A stretch of 64,000 bases of DNA, from contig NZ_RBZM01000005.1 in the NCBI RefSeq assembly GCF_003628305.1, forward strand, positions 558,001 through 622,000, written 5' to 3'. A model generated the notes under the pieces. It searched no databases, was not told where the DNA came from, and saw only the letters and a program-made list of their open reading frames with translations. The translations under genes were made by a program, and so were the position numbers. Shown here piece after piece: positions 38,180 through 48,389 of this stretch. Source of the DNA: Cohnella endophytica. GTDB lineage: Bacteria > Bacillota > Bacilli > Paenibacillales > Paenibacillaceae. The number at the start of each line of letters is the position of its first letter. The first letter of the stretch is position 1.

Positions 38180-39579
38180 CGGAGGAATTAGGCATGAATG
38201 AGGGCAGTTCCCGCGTCGATTCCTTCCGTACGGCGGAGGAAGCTTTAGCTTGGATTATGAGCCTTACTTCTTTCGGAATTCGTCCCGGTCTGGAACGGAT
38301 TACCCGGCTGATGGAGACGTTAGGCAATCCGCAGCGGAGGCTTAAGTTCATCCATGTTGCCGGGACGAACGGCAAAGGTTCGGTGTGCGCATACTTGACG
38401 AGCGTGATCAGACAGAGCGGGTACGACGTTGGAACGTTTACTTCGCCGTACTTAACCTCTTTTTCCAATCGTTTGCAATATAACGGGCAAGATATCGAGG
38501 ACGAGATTCTCGTGCGCCTGGTTAATGTCCTGAAACCCGAAGCAGAGAAGATGGCCTTAACGGAGTGGGGTTCTCCGACGATCTTCGAAGTGACCACGGC
38601 GCTGGCTCTGCTCTATTACGGGACGGTCGCGTATCCGGATTACGTTGTATGGGAGACGGGTCTTGGCGGTAGATTGGACGTAACGAACATCGTCACGCCG
38701 GTCGTCAGCGTCATCACGAACGTCGGCCACGATCATATGGACATTCTCGGTCCTACGATCGCCGACATCGCCCGCGAGAAAGCGGGGATCATTAAAGCGG
38801 GAGTTCCCGTTATTACCGCGGTGAAGCAGCCGGAGACGATCGAGATTATCAAGGACACGGCGCGGTCCTGTCAGTCGACGGTTTACCGACTAGGCGACGC
38901 CTTCTCGTTCGAAACGTTGTCCGTCGCGGAAAATGAGCAAAAGTTCTCTTTTCAAGGACCTTTCCGTGCCTTACAATCGTTAACGGTAACGTTGAACGGG
39001 GCGCATCAATTAGAGAATGCCGCAACGGCGATCATGACTTTGGAAGTGCTGCGGCAATATTACGCGTTGATCGTCGAGGACGAGGATCTTGTAATAGGTC
39101 TTCGTAACGCGAAGTGGCCCGGCCGGCTGGAAATGGTGTCCGAGAACCCTCGCGTACTGATCGACGGAGCCCATAATCCGGAAGGCATGGAAGCTTTGAG
39201 CAATGCGTTGAAGGACGTATATAAGTTCGATCGTTTAAATGTGATGATGGCGATGATGCCGAATAAGAATCATGAGCATTCCTTGCGGCATATACTACCA
39301 ATGGTGGATACGCTTGTGATCACGGAACCCGATTTTCATAAAAAAATGAACGCTGCCGATCTGGCCGTTGTCGCGAATCGATTGCGCGAGGAACTCGGAC
39401 GGCCGCGGAATATCATCGTTGAGCCGAATTGGCGGCGTGCGCTAGAACTTCTGCAAGAAGCGGATGCGGCATCGCCGGAGGACGAAGACACGCTTAACGT
39501 GATTACCGGCACTTTGTATTTGATCGCCGACGTCCGTTCGTGGTTGCTCGATGGAACGAAATCTGAAAAAGGCTGGTGA
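38176..39579 (+). CDS. folC: Folylpolyglutamate synthase / dihydrofolate synthase
   Basis: Adds glutamate to folates (and dihydropteroate). The 467-residue Mur-ligase-fold protein has the P-loop [15 protein letters not shown] near residue 62, the metal and ATP segment [27 protein letters not shown], and the C-domain [16 protein letters not shown]. Its ATG overlaps the valS stop, implying coupled translation. Its last codons overlap the frame given to murC by 29 bases. Confidence 0.95.
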   Translation: MTEELGMNEGSSRVDSFRTAEEALAWIMSLTSFGIRPGLERITRLMETLGNPQRRLKFIHVAGTNGKGSVCAYLTSVIRQSGYDVGTFTSPYLTSFSNRLQYNGQDIEDEILVRLVNVLKPEAEKMALTEWGSPTIFEVTTALALLYYGTVAYPDYVVWETGLGGRLDVTNIVTPVVSVITNVGHDHMDILGPTIADIAREKAGIIKAGVPVITAVKQPETIEIIKDTARSCQSTVYRLGDAFSFETLSVAENEQKFSFQGPFRALQSLTVTLNGAHQLENAATAIMTLEVLRQYYALIVEDEDLVIGLRNAKWPGRLEMVSENPRVLIDGAHNPEGMEALSNALKDVYKFDRLNVMMAMMPNKNHEHSLRHILPMVDTLVITEPDFHKKMNAADLAVVANRLREELGRPRNIIVEPNWRRALELLQEADAASPEDEDTLNVITGTLYLIADVRSWLLDGTKSEKGW

Positions 39580-40969
39580 AGCGTTGTTGCGGACCGCTGA
39601 GCATGTGCATTTTATCGGTATCGGAGGCTATGGCATGAGCGCCATCGCCCGGGTCATGCTGGAGATGGGCTACCAAGTATCCGGTTCCGACGTGGCGCGC
39701 CAGGAATTGATCGACAAACTGGCTGCCAAAGGAGCAAAAATCTATATCGGTCACGAACCCGAGCAAGTCCGGGGTGCTGATCTTGTGGTTTATTCAACGG
39801 CGTTGCCCAAAGACAACGTCGAACGTCAGGAAGCGGAGCATCTGAATATTCCGATCCTGCATCGGGCGCAAATGCTGGCACGTCTTCTTAACGCCCGCAG
39901 CGGAATCGCGGTTGCGGGAGCGCACGGCAAAACGACGACCTCGTCGATGATCGCCCTGGTCATGGAGACTTGCGGGCAAGACCCGACGTATATTATCGGC
40001 GGGGAGATCGTTAACGTCGGCACGAACGCGAAGGCCGGCAAAGGCCGCTTCGTCGTGGCGGAAGCCGACGAGAGCGACGGTTCGTTCCTTCAATACGAAT
40101 CCTCCATGGGCGTCGTGACGAACATCGAAGCCGATCATTTGGAAAATTACGACGGCGACTTTAATAAATTAAAGCAAGCTTACGTATCTTTCCTTCAGAA
40201 TATTAAGCCGGACGGCTGCGCGATCGTCTGCGCGGACGACGACAACATTCGCGAATTGCTTCCTCAAGTCGAAGGCCGGACAATCCTTACTTTCGGCATC
40301 GACGCCGACGACGCGGAGTACCGCGCGACCGACATCGAGCTTGGGGATCGTTGCGCGACCTTTACCGTTAATCATCGGGATCAAGTTCTCGGTTCGGTTA
40401 CGTTATCGGTGCCGGGCCGACACAACGTATATAATGCTATGGCGACGATTATCGCGTGCCTCGAAGCGGGAGTTCCTTTCGCCGAGATCGCCGTTGCGAT
40501 TCGGGAATTCCGCGGGGCCAAACGCCGTTTCCAGGTGCTTGGCGAAGTGAAGGACATGCTGGTCATCGACGATTATGCCCATCACCCTACGGAAATCCAA
40601 GCTACGATACAAGCCGCCAAGACGACTGGGAAGCGGATTATCGCCGTATTCCAGCCGCAACGCTATACGCGTACGTATTTCTTATTGGATGCGTTCAGCC
40701 GGGCATTCGCGGACGCCGACGAAGTGATCATTACGGATATTTACTCTCCGGCCGGAGAACAGAGGATCGAAGGGATCAACTCGCGGAAGCTGGTAGAGCT
40801 GATTTCCCAGAACAGCAATTCCAACGTAGCCCACATTCCGACAAAGGAAGAAGTGCTGGATATTCTCGCGCATAAAGTCGCTCCGGGTGACCTGGTACTA
40901 ACGATGGGCGCGGGCGATATATGGAAAACGGCCGTCGAGCTTTCCCGCATTTTGCGCGAGAGGGAATAG
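39551..40969 (+). CDS. murC: UDP-N-acetylmuramate-L-alanine ligase
   Basis: First amino-acid addition to the peptidoglycan precursor. The 472-residue frame has the MurC opening HFIGIGGYGMSAIARVML, the ATP loop VAGAHGKTTTSSMIAL near residue 122, EADESDGSFL, and the C-domain DDYAHHPTEIQATI. The start is uncertain: the ATG inside folC has a poor ribosome site, while in-frame TTG codons 11-12 residues later follow AAGG. The conserved region is unaffected. In B. subtilis murC is not part of the folC cluster. Confidence 0.93.
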   Translation: MERNLKKAGEALLRTAEHVHFIGIGGYGMSAIARVMLEMGYQVSGSDVARQELIDKLAAKGAKIYIGHEPEQVRGADLVVYSTALPKDNVERQEAEHLNIPILHRAQMLARLLNARSGIAVAGAHGKTTTSSMIALVMETCGQDPTYIIGGEIVNVGTNAKAGKGRFVVAEADESDGSFLQYESSMGVVTNIEADHLENYDGDFNKLKQAYVSFLQNIKPDGCAIVCADDDNIRELLPQVEGRTILTFGIDADDAEYRATDIELGDRCATFTVNHRDQVLGSVTLSVPGRHNVYNAMATIIACLEAGVPFAEIAVAIREFRGAKRRFQVLGEVKDMLVIDDYAHHPTEIQATIQAAKTTGKRIIAVFQPQRYTRTYFLLDAFSRAFADADEVIITDIYSPAGEQRIEGINSRKLVELISQNSNSNVAHIPTKEEVLDILAHKVAPGDLVLTMGAGDIWKTAVELSRILRERE

Positions 40970-41002
40970 CCGTCATCTCAAGTTAATGCCATGAAGCAAT
41001 GG

Positions 41003-41030
41003 AAGCCGCCGGAATTTCGGCGGCTTTTTT
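41003..41030 (+). terminator. Terminator of murC
   Basis: AAGCCGCCG/CGGCGGCTT stem with a short loop, then TTTTTT. Confidence 0.92.
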
Positions 41031-41130
41031 GCGCAATTATAGTTCGTTTTAAGACGGGGCGCGCGATCATATTTCTCTCTCTTCTCTCATATTCTAAGTT
41101 ACTAGAGTGTGGGACAAGGGGAGAGGCAGC

Positions 41131-42522
41131 ATGCAATCCAAAGCTAGAATGACCTTTCGGTTCGAACCGTCGAAGCCGAAAGAGAATCCGACGAACATTC
41201 CGCACGAGAATACGATTTCTGAACTTGTGACGGAATCTTTTCCGTTAGCGTCGTTGCCGGAACGGTCTGCCGAATCTAGCGATCGCCCTTCGTCGAAATC
41301 GGAGGGCGTCCATGGCGAACGCGATTATACGGCATGGAATAGCCCCTACCAAGACGATATTCATGCGTTGGAAGAGATCATTCGCAAGACGGGATCCAAA
41401 GGCGCCTCCTACGAGCCATACTTGACGGTCGTGCCGAAAGAAGCTTCCCCCGTCGATAAAAGATCGATTTCCGCGGGTACGCCGCAGTTGCCGCACATCG
41501 ATCTTGAGGAGATCGAACCTGATGCAGGGTTATGGTCACGGTATATTTACGGCAAGGACGAGCAAATGAATAGGCATTCCGAGCCGAGTGAGGCGGATCG
41601 TTACTCCCGAGAACATGACGGTCGAGAGAGAAACCCTTCTTGGGGAAGAGTGTTTCTCTCCGTTGCGGCAGCCGTGGCGACTGGAGCCTTATTCGGTTAC
41701 TTAGTACTGAGCTTGTTTACGGGCGAGCCGATGTTTCCCGGGAAATCGGAAGTTCCGGCTTCATCTATATCGAATAAGGCTAAATCGCAGGCGAACCAAG
41801 CAATCGGAGCCGAATCCTCCGCGGCGGCCGAAGCAACCCTGCAGGCGCCAGGGACGAAGGAGAAAACCCGGCCCGTCGGAGCGCAAACCGAAGGATCTAC
41901 GTTCCAACTCGATTCGAACGTCTATTACATGCTGCAATATGGCGTATTTCATACGAAAGACAGCATGTTAACGGCCGTGAAGCAACTGGAGGATAAGGGG
42001 CTCGCATCGGCAGCGGACTCTTCGGACGGATATCGCGTATACGCCGCCGCTGCGAGGTCGAAGAGCGAAGCGGAATCGATAGCGGCGCAGCTACCCGATA
42101 CGGATGTGTATATTAAAGCATTTGGAGGAGAAGCGATAAAAGTCGCTTCGGAGCGGTTATCCGCGCAAGGCGCGTTATTCATGAACGCGAGCGCCGATTT
42201 CACCCGCAAGCTTGTCCAATACTCGGAGCTTGCCTTGCGGGATTCCTCTCCGCAGAAGCTGAAGGATGCGGATTTCGCGGTTCTCCGGAAGTCGGAACGC
42301 GAGTGGAGAAACGCGATCGACGCGGCGGATCAGTTGCAGGGGGATGCCCGAACGGAAGGGAAAACCGTCATTCAAGCTCTGACGTCGGCGATGGATCACA
42401 TGGACGCATATCAAAGCAAACCTTCCCGCGCCGGGCTCTGGAGCGCGCAGACGGAAACGATGAAAGCTCTTCTCGCGGATCATCGCCTGCGCTCCATTCT
42501 GCAAAGTCCCGGAGTCGGATAA
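41131..42522 (+). CDS. SPOR-domain membrane protein, SpoIIB-like by position
   Basis: A 463-residue bitopic protein. A hydrophilic cytoplasmic region of about 170 residues is followed by one membrane helix (VFLSVAAAVATGALFGYLVLSLF, about 174-196), a Ser/Ala-rich linker, a SPOR domain from about 262 (YYMLQYGVFHTKDSML, DGYRVYAAAARSKSEAESIA), and a helical C-terminal extension. SPOR domains bind denuded septal peptidoglycan. B. subtilis SpoIIB, which speeds septal wall hydrolysis in engulfment, has this layout and the same place before maf, so I infer a SpoIIB role. The ATG follows GGGGAGAGG. Confidence 0.78.
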   Translation: MQSKARMTFRFEPSKPKENPTNIPHENTISELVTESFPLASLPERSAESSDRPSSKSEGVHGERDYTAWNSPYQDDIHALEEIIRKTGSKGASYEPYLTVVPKEASPVDKRSISAGTPQLPHIDLEEIEPDAGLWSRYIYGKDEQMNRHSEPSEADRYSREHDGRERNPSWGRVFLSVAAAVATGALFGYLVLSLFTGEPMFPGKSEVPASSISNKAKSQANQAIGAESSAAAEATLQAPGTKEKTRPVGAQTEGSTFQLDSNVYYMLQYGVFHTKDSMLTAVKQLEDKGLASAADSSDGYRVYAAAARSKSEAESIAAQLPDTDVYIKAFGGEAIKVASERLSAQGALFMNASADFTRKLVQYSELALRDSSPQKLKDADFAVLRKSEREWRNAIDAADQLQGDARTEGKTVIQALTSAMDHMDAYQSKPSRAGLWSAQTETMKALLADHRLRSILQSPGVG

Positions 42523-42666
42523 TTCGCGCCAGCAACCGTATATCGGGACTTTCGAAGGGGACGGCCTGCATCGTAGGGGCTGTCTTTGTTTTATACGTTG
42601 TGATGCTTGTCCGGGAAACGTATAATAAGTAGACGGGTGTCAAAAAATGGTGGGAGACGGGGAAAT

Positions 42667-42909
42667 ATGAAGAAAAACGGGTGGATTTTGCTTTTGTTCG
42701 TTTTCTTGGGGTTATTGGCGGGTTCATTGGTCGCCAATTGGCTTCGCGAGGTCCCGAGCCTGGTTTTCTTGACTCGAACGATAGAGGTCAATTGGTCTCC
42801 GGCCGCGGATTTGGCTGTCATCAAGTACAGCTTGGTGCTGAACATTCACTTCAGCTTGCTGAGCATCATAGGCGCGATCGTCGCCATCTGGTTATACCGT
42901 AAAACGTAG
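42667..42909 (+). CDS. DUF4321-type small membrane protein
   Basis: An 80-residue protein with two hydrophobic helices (WILLLFVFLGLLAGSLVANWL and FSLLSIIGAIVAIWLYRK) separated by an extracytoplasmic stretch ending PAADLAVIKYSLVLNIHF. The latter matches my recollection of the DUF4321 family found beside maf in Bacillales. GGGAGACGGGG precedes the ATG. Function unknown; the position between a SPOR protein and maf hints at an envelope or sporulation link. Confidence 0.78.
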   Translation: MKKNGWILLLFVFLGLLAGSLVANWLREVPSLVFLTRTIEVNWSPAADLAVIKYSLVLNIHFSLLSIIGAIVAIWLYRKT

Positions 42910-42934
42910 TTTCGAAAGGAAGATTCGCAATCTC

Positions 42935-43546
42935 ATGGTTAACGCCGATTTCGATAGTCATACGTTAGTGCTCGCTTCCGCTTCTCCTCGCAGGCAGGAG
43001 CTTATCGCTTTATTGGGCTTGCCGGTCCGGATCATCCCGAGCAACGTCGACGAAAACACTCCGGACGACTGGTCTCCGGCGGGAATCGTCGAAGGCCTCT
43101 CCCTTCGTAAAGCCCTTGCCGTACAGGCGGAACTCGAACTTACGGGGGATCGATCTTCCATCGTCGTAGGCAGCGATACGATCGTTGTGTTGAATAGTAA
43201 AGTTATGGGAAAACCTACGGATGAGCAGGATGCCTTTCGGATGCTGCGGGAGCTGGCCGGACGAACTCACCAAGTATACACGGGAGTAACGTGCGCGCGA
43301 TTGTCCGACGGACGAACTTCGACCGCTCATCGGATCACCGAAGTGACGATGAGAAACTTATCCGACGAGCAAATCTCCCGTTATATCGCAACGGGTGAGC
43401 CGATGGACAAGGCAGGAGCTTATGGAATCCAAGAAGTCGGCTCGCTGCTCGTCGATTCGATCGAAGGCTGTTACTTTAACGTCGTAGGTTTGCCGGTTTC
43501 CCTTCTCGCTGTCCAGTTGGAGCAATTCGGCATTACGGTTCCTTGA
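42935..43546 (+). CDS. maf: Maf-family nucleotide pyrophosphatase
   Basis: House-cleaning pyrophosphatase acting on non-canonical nucleotides (dTTP/UTP-type for the YhdE class); overexpression blocks septation in B. subtilis. The 203-residue protein has the signature LASASPRRQELIALLGL, VGSDTIVVLNSKVMGKP with the catalytic Asp, and DKAGAYGIQ. The ribosome site GGAAG is spaced long (13 bases). Confidence 0.94.
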   Translation: MVNADFDSHTLVLASASPRRQELIALLGLPVRIIPSNVDENTPDDWSPAGIVEGLSLRKALAVQAELELTGDRSSIVVGSDTIVVLNSKVMGKPTDEQDAFRMLRELAGRTHQVYTGVTCARLSDGRTSTAHRITEVTMRNLSDEQISRYIATGEPMDKAGAYGIQEVGSLLVDSIEGCYFNVVGLPVSLLAVQLEQFGITVP

Positions 43547-43601
43547 ACGTCCAAGCCAATTCCGCGGCCGACGCGGCACGTTGATAAGGTAGGTCGACGA
43601 T

Positions 43602-44291
43602 ATGGAGCAACGTTCGTTTCGTTTGCGGGAGCTTCCGTCCGAGGAAAGACCGCGGGAGAGAATGCAGCAGTATGGCCCGGAGTCGCTAAGCCATGCCGAA
43701 TTGCTGGCGATTCTCCTTCGCACGGGATCGTCCCGCGAGTCTGCCGTCCATCTGGCCCAGCGCATTCTGAACGAATGCGGAGGCTTAAGGAAATTGGCGG
43801 AGAGCAAATGGGAAGAGCTTACGCATATTCACGGAATCGGTCCGGCCAAAGCGTTGCAGTTGCAAGCGTCGATTGAACTTGGTCGCAGGGTAGCGAGATC
43901 CAATTTGCCCGAAATGGCGAAAATCTCATGCCCGCAGGATGCGGCGGATCTTCTCATGGAGGATCTAAGGCATCACAAGGAAGAGCATTTCGTCTGTTTA
44001 TTCATGAATTCGAAAAATCAGGTCGTCGGCCGTCAAACTTTGTCTATCGGAAGCTTGAACGCTTCGATCGTGCACCCGAGGGAAGTATTCCGGGCGGCGA
44101 TCAGGCGGAGCAGCGCTTCTATTCTTTGCGCCCACAATCATCCGAGCGGCGATCCAACGCCAAGCCCGGAAGACGTTCAGCTCACGAAGCGATTGGGAGA
44201 AGCCGGAAAATTGATCGGAATCGAACTTCTCGATCATTTGGTAATCGGTGACAATCGCTTTATTAGTTTGAAGGAGATGGGTTGCTTGTAA
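43602..44291 (+). CDS. radC: RadC/JAB-domain protein
   Basis: A 229-residue protein with an N-terminal helix-hairpin-helix region (LTHIHGIGPAKALQLQA) and a C-terminal metalloprotease-like JAMM motif (HNHPSGDPTPSPED, with the upstream Glu in HPREVFRAAI). Despite the name, a role in DNA repair has not held up; its biochemical role is unknown. It is placed between maf and mreB as in B. subtilis. AAGGTAGG lies upstream of the ATG. Confidence 0.94.
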   Translation: MEQRSFRLRELPSEERPRERMQQYGPESLSHAELLAILLRTGSSRESAVHLAQRILNECGGLRKLAESKWEELTHIHGIGPAKALQLQASIELGRRVARSNLPEMAKISCPQDAADLLMEDLRHHKEEHFVCLFMNSKNQVVGRQTLSIGSLNASIVHPREVFRAAIRRSSASILCAHNHPSGDPTPSPEDVQLTKRLGEAGKLIGIELLDHLVIGDNRFISLKEMGCL

Positions 44292-44374
44292 TATAATAAT
44301 ATGGATTGTCCCGACGACCGAAGCGCCATCCAGGCCTCAACATAACGGTCGCGGTCAAAGCAGGAGGTAGCAGA

Positions 44375-45406
44375 ATGGTAGGAGGATTTACACGCGATCT
44401 AGGTATCGATCTGGGCACCGCGAACACGCTAGTTTACATTAAGGGCAAAGGAATCGTAGTCAGGGAACCGTCAGTGGTAGCCCTGCGTACCGATACAAAA
44501 AAAATCGAAGCAGTCGGTTCCGACGCGAAAAAAATGATCGGACGGACGCCGGGCAACATCGTCGCCATCCGGCCGATGAAGGACGGAGTCATCGCGGATT
44601 TCGAAACGACGGCAACAATGATCAAGTACTTCATTCGCCGCGCTCAGAAGCCGCGCGCCATTTTCGCCCGTCACCCTAACGTCATGGTATGCGTCCCGTC
44701 AGGCATCACGGCCGTCGAGAAACGCGCCGTAGAAGACGCGACGAAGCAAGCCGGAGCGCGCGAAGCCTATATTATCGAAGAGCCGTTCGCGGCCGCGATC
44801 GGCGCGGACTTGCCCGTATGGGAGCCGACCGGCAGCATGGTCGTCGACATCGGCGGCGGCACGACGGAAGTCGCGGTCATCTCCCTCGGGGGCATCGTGA
44901 CGAGCAAATCGATCCGCATCGCGGGCGACGAGATGGATGACGCGATCATCGCGTATATTAAGCGGTTATACAATCTTATGATCGGCGAGAGAACTTCCGA
45001 GCAGCTCAAGATGGAGATTGGCTCCGCGATGCCGCTCGATAAAGTGGAATCGATCGAAATTCGCGGCCGCGATCTCGTATCTGGATTGCCCAAAACTCTG
45101 GCGATCACTTCCGACGAAATTACCGAAGCGCTGTCCGATACCGTGAATTCGATTATCGACGCCGTGAAAGTAACGCTGGAGAAGTGCCCGCCGGAATTGT
45201 CCGCGGACATCATGGACCGCGGCATCGTCTTAACGGGCGGAGGGGCATTGCTCCGCAATCTGGACAAGATGCTTACCCGCGAGACGGGCATGCCTGTTCT
45301 CGTCGCCGAGAATCCGCTGGATTGCGTGGCCATCGGAACGGGCAGGGCGCTCGAGAACATTCATCTGTTCAAGTCCAAAGGCGGAGCTTCCCGATCCAGC
45401 CGCTAA
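44375..45406 (+). CDS. mreB: Rod-shape-determining actin homologue MreB
   Basis: Actin-like filament under the membrane that guides lateral wall synthesis. The 343-residue protein starts with the phosphate-1 loop [22 protein letters not shown], with [19 protein letters not shown] as phosphate-2 and [17 protein letters not shown] in the adenosine region. The ATG is chosen over an upstream in-frame start because AGGAGG lies seven bases before it. It leads the mreBCD-minCD-rodA run. Confidence 0.96.
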   Translation: MVGGFTRDLGIDLGTANTLVYIKGKGIVVREPSVVALRTDTKKIEAVGSDAKKMIGRTPGNIVAIRPMKDGVIADFETTATMIKYFIRRAQKPRAIFARHPNVMVCVPSGITAVEKRAVEDATKQAGAREAYIIEEPFAAAIGADLPVWEPTGSMVVDIGGGTTEVAVISLGGIVTSKSIRIAGDEMDDAIIAYIKRLYNLMIGERTSEQLKMEIGSAMPLDKVESIEIRGRDLVSGLPKTLAITSDEITEALSDTVNSIIDAVKVTLEKCPPELSADIMDRGIVLTGGGALLRNLDKMLTRETGMPVLVAENPLDCVAIGTGRALENIHLFKSKGGASRSSR

Positions 45407-45433
45407 CTATTTCGAATCGGCTATGAGTCTAGG

Positions 45434-46315
45434 ATGGGAAAGCAGGTGGGCGAGATTTTTCGTTTCATGCGCAATAAGCGTTTGTTTATCCTCATGGTCG
45501 GGTTGATTTTATTTATCGCCCTCATGGGATTCTCCTTAGGCCGGAATCGCTTGACTTGGCCGGAAAAATTCCTCAATGACGCCTTCGGGACTGCGCAAGG
45601 AACTTTGTACCGGCCGGTCGGAGCAGTCGCGGATTTCATCCGCGACCTCGGCCGGCTTTCCGACGTGTATAAGGAAAACGAGCAGCTGCGTCGCACGGTG
45701 GCGCAATACACGCAGGATCAGATCAAGTTCAACTTGCTTGAAGCTGACAATAAGCAGTTGAAAAAGGATTTGAATTTTACGGAACGGCAGAAAAACATGG
45801 ATAACTATCGTTATCTGATCGCCCAAGTCATCGGGAGTACGTCCAATCCTTACGAGAAGACGGTTACGATCAACTTAGGCTCGCGCGACGGCGTCAAACC
45901 CGATATGGCCATTCGTACGGTAGAAGGACTTGTCGGCTTGGTCAGCAAAGTCAAAACCTTTACTTCCACGGTTACGCTTATTACGGATTTGGATCCAACC
46001 TCCTCTAAAGGAACGCCGGTATCCGCTACTTTCCTAGGGCACCCCGATTCATTCGGAATTATAGAATACGATGATGAAACCGGCGCATTGCAAATGACCA
46101 AGATCGACGAGCACGACAAACCCGCGGATGGAGAACAAGTCATTACTTCCGGGCTTGGAAGCTTATTCCCGAAAGGCATCCTGATCGGAACCGTCAAGAG
46201 CAGCCAAGTCGGCGATTTCGGTCTGACCTATACGGCGATTATTACGCCCGCAACTAAGTTCGACCATCTGAGAGAGGTGTTCGTAGTCGTTCCTCCCGAG
46301 GAGGAAGGGCAGTGA
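45434..46315 (+). CDS. mreC: Rod-shape-determining protein MreC
   Basis: Bitopic scaffold linking MreB to the wall-synthesis complex. The 293-residue frame has one N-terminal membrane helix (LFILMVGLILFIALMGFSLG), a coiled coil (YKENEQLRRTVAQYTQDQIKFN), and the beta-rich MreC domain (ITSGLGSLFPKGILIGTV). The start may instead be the ATG 11 codons later (MRNKRLFIL), nearer to the usual family start. It ends overlapping mreD. Confidence 0.94.
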   Translation: MGKQVGEIFRFMRNKRLFILMVGLILFIALMGFSLGRNRLTWPEKFLNDAFGTAQGTLYRPVGAVADFIRDLGRLSDVYKENEQLRRTVAQYTQDQIKFNLLEADNKQLKKDLNFTERQKNMDNYRYLIAQVIGSTSNPYEKTVTINLGSRDGVKPDMAIRTVEGLVGLVSKVKTFTSTVTLITDLDPTSSKGTPVSATFLGHPDSFGIIEYDDETGALQMTKIDEHDKPADGEQVITSGLGSLFPKGILIGTVKSSQVGDFGLTYTAIITPATKFDHLREVFVVVPPEEEGQ

Positions 46316-46842
46316 AGATACGAATCAATTGGGTAATCCTCTGCGCGATTATCCTTCTCGTGCTCGAAAATTCCATCGTACCGTGGCTCGTTCCTCCGCA
46401 ATGGAGCGAGCGGTTGCTTCCGCATCTATGCTTTATTCTGACGCTCTTCGTTGCCGGCTTCGGAGGGAGGCATGTCGCCTTTATGTTCGGACTCGGCTTC
46501 GGATTGCTTCAAGATTCGCTGGCTTACGGCCACTTAATCGGTCCTTACGGCTTCGGTATGGGCTTGATCGGTTATCTGGCGGGGCTCCTTGCCGAACGGA
46601 AAAGCTTTACGATCGGTTTTTTCTCCTGGGTCGCGCTCGTTAGCGGATTAATGCTAGATTCGATCGTCTACTTTATTTACAAGCTGTTCCGTTTGACCGA
46701 TCTTCAATACGCGCAAGTATTCTATTGGCAGATCGCTCCTACGGCGTTGCTCCAGTTATTGATCGCGCTCCTCTTTTATGTTCCGATTCGCCGATATCTT
46801 GTTAAGCTTTCGCTTTCTTCGGCGGAAGACAGCCCGGAATAA
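46312..46842 (+). CDS. mreD: Rod-shape-determining protein MreD
   Basis: A 176-residue protein with about five or six membrane helices. It starts with GTG overlapping the mreC stop, so it is translationally coupled. The pattern GFGLLQDSLAYGHLIGPYGFGMGLIGYLAG is typical of MreD. It works with MreC and RodA in elongation. Confidence 0.9.
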   Translation: MKIRINWVILCAIILLVLENSIVPWLVPPQWSERLLPHLCFILTLFVAGFGGRHVAFMFGLGFGLLQDSLAYGHLIGPYGFGMGLIGYLAGLLAERKSFTIGFFSWVALVSGLMLDSIVYFIYKLFRLTDLQYAQVFYWQIAPTALLQLLIALLFYVPIRRYLVKLSLSSAEDSPE

Positions 46843-46920
46843 GCGTTGAAAAACGCGCTAGGCAGGAATTCGGCTCTTCAAGGCAGAATTTCATTACCCG
46901 TAGGGAGGAGCGGAACACAA

Positions 46921-47583
46921 GTGACCGGCAAAACGTACGTAACGATCAAAGGAACGAAAGAAGGGCTCGTCTTTCTGCTGGACGACCAATGCGAATTCGT
47001 AGACTTGCTTGACGAGCTTAACGCCAAATTGGACAAACACGTGCAACAATTCACCGGTCCAATCGTTCATATTTTTATTAAGTTAGGCGCGAGGCATCTT
47101 GAAGAAGAAGACAAGGAGCGCATTCGCGCGATTCTTCGACGCCAAGGAAATCTGCTTATCCAATCGATAGAAAGCGATCCACCAGCGGCAGATCCGGTTG
47201 AGATTCCGGGCACTAGCCTCCATACGATGACCGGAATCGTAAGATCCGGACAGACATTGGAGTATAGCGGACACTTGCTGTTGCTCGGGGACGTCAATCC
47301 TGGCGGCACGATTAGATGCACCGGGGACGTTTATATTTTGGGCGCCTTGAGAGGAGCCGTGCACGCGGGTATCGATGGGGACGTCGACGCAATCATCGCG
47401 GCGTCCTTGATGAAGCCCACTCAACTGCGTATCGCCGAGATCATCAGCCGTCCGCCGGACGAATGGACGTCGGCGGAGCCTTGGATGGAGTATGCGTTTT
47501 TACGCGACGGAACGATGGCCATCGACAAGATGACCAGCCTCAGCCGTCAACGCAAGGAAGTCATGCAGTTCAAAGGAGTGTAG
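46921..47583 (+). CDS. minC: Septum-site-determining protein MinC
   Basis: FtsZ-assembly inhibitor that blocks polar septa. The GTG start is chosen because GGGAGGAG lies ten bases upstream and the product (220 residues) then begins MTGKTYVTIKGTKEGLVFLL, matching other MinC. The N-terminal domain reaches about residue 95. The C-terminal beta-helix that binds MinD contains SGHLLLLGDVNPGGTIRCTG and IYILGALRGAVHAG-type turns. It is followed after 4 bp by minD. Confidence 0.93.
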   Translation: MTGKTYVTIKGTKEGLVFLLDDQCEFVDLLDELNAKLDKHVQQFTGPIVHIFIKLGARHLEEEDKERIRAILRRQGNLLIQSIESDPPAADPVEIPGTSLHTMTGIVRSGQTLEYSGHLLLLGDVNPGGTIRCTGDVYILGALRGAVHAGIDGDVDAIIAASLMKPTQLRIAEIISRPPDEWTSAEPWMEYAFLRDGTMAIDKMTSLSRQRKEVMQFKGV

Positions 47584-47587
47584 AAGC

Positions 47588-48382
47588 ATGGGAGAAGCGA
47601 TCGTAGTGACCTCGGGGAAGGGCGGCGTCGGCAAAACGACAACGTCCGCGAATTTGGGCACGGCACTTGCGATGATGGGGAAAAAAGTCTGCATGGTAGA
47701 CACCGATATCGGCTTGCGTAACCTGGACGTCGTCATGGGGTTGGAGAACCGGATCGTCTACGACCTGATCGACGTTGCCGAAGGGCGCTGCAGGGTGAAT
47801 CAAGCGTTGATCAAGGACAAACGCTTCGACGAGCTATACATGCTGCCTGCCGCGCAGACGAAAGATAAAAACGATATTTCTCCGGATCAAGTGCGTCAGA
47901 TTATCGAAAGCTTGAAGCCGGATTTCGACTATATTATTATCGATTGCCCCGCGGGAATCGAGCAAGGTTTCCGCAATGCGATCGCGGGAGCTTCGCAGGC
48001 GATCGTCGTCACGACGCCGGAGAACGCCGCCGTGCGCGACGCCGACCGCGTGATCGGACTGCTGGAAAAAAGTAACTTCCCTTCTCCGAAACTTATCATC
48101 AATCGAATTCGTCCTAATATGATGCGAAGCGGCGACATGCTGGAGATCGAAGATATTTGCCAAGTGCTCGCGATCGATCTGATCGGAATCGTTCCCGACG
48201 ACGAGTTGGTCATCAAAGCCGCGAACTCCGGCGAGCCGACGGTGATGAACGCGAACTCGCGAGCTTCGATCGCGTATCGCAACATCGCTCGCCGCATTCT
48301 TGGAGAGACCGTACCTTTGTCGCAATTGGAAGAGAAGGCTGGCATGTTCCGCAAAGTAAAGAAGTTCTTGGGAATGGGATGA
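47588..48382 (+). CDS. minD: Septum-site-determining ATPase MinD
   Basis: Membrane-cycling ATPase that recruits MinC. The 264-residue protein has the deviant Walker A SGKGGVGKTTTSANLG, DTDIGLRNLDVVMG, and the C-terminal amphipathic membrane helix GMFRKVKKFLGMG. minCD are present as in B. subtilis; MinE is not expected and DivIVA is not in view. Confidence 0.97.
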   Translation: MGEAIVVTSGKGGVGKTTTSANLGTALAMMGKKVCMVDTDIGLRNLDVVMGLENRIVYDLIDVAEGRCRVNQALIKDKRFDELYMLPAAQTKDKNDISPDQVRQIIESLKPDFDYIIIDCPAGIEQGFRNAIAGASQAIVVTTPENAAVRDADRVIGLLEKSNFPSPKLIINRIRPNMMRSGDMLEIEDICQVLAIDLIGIVPDDELVIKAANSGEPTVMNANSRASIAYRNIARRILGETVPLSQLEEKAGMFRKVKKFLGMG

Positions 48383-48389
48383 TCGGAGC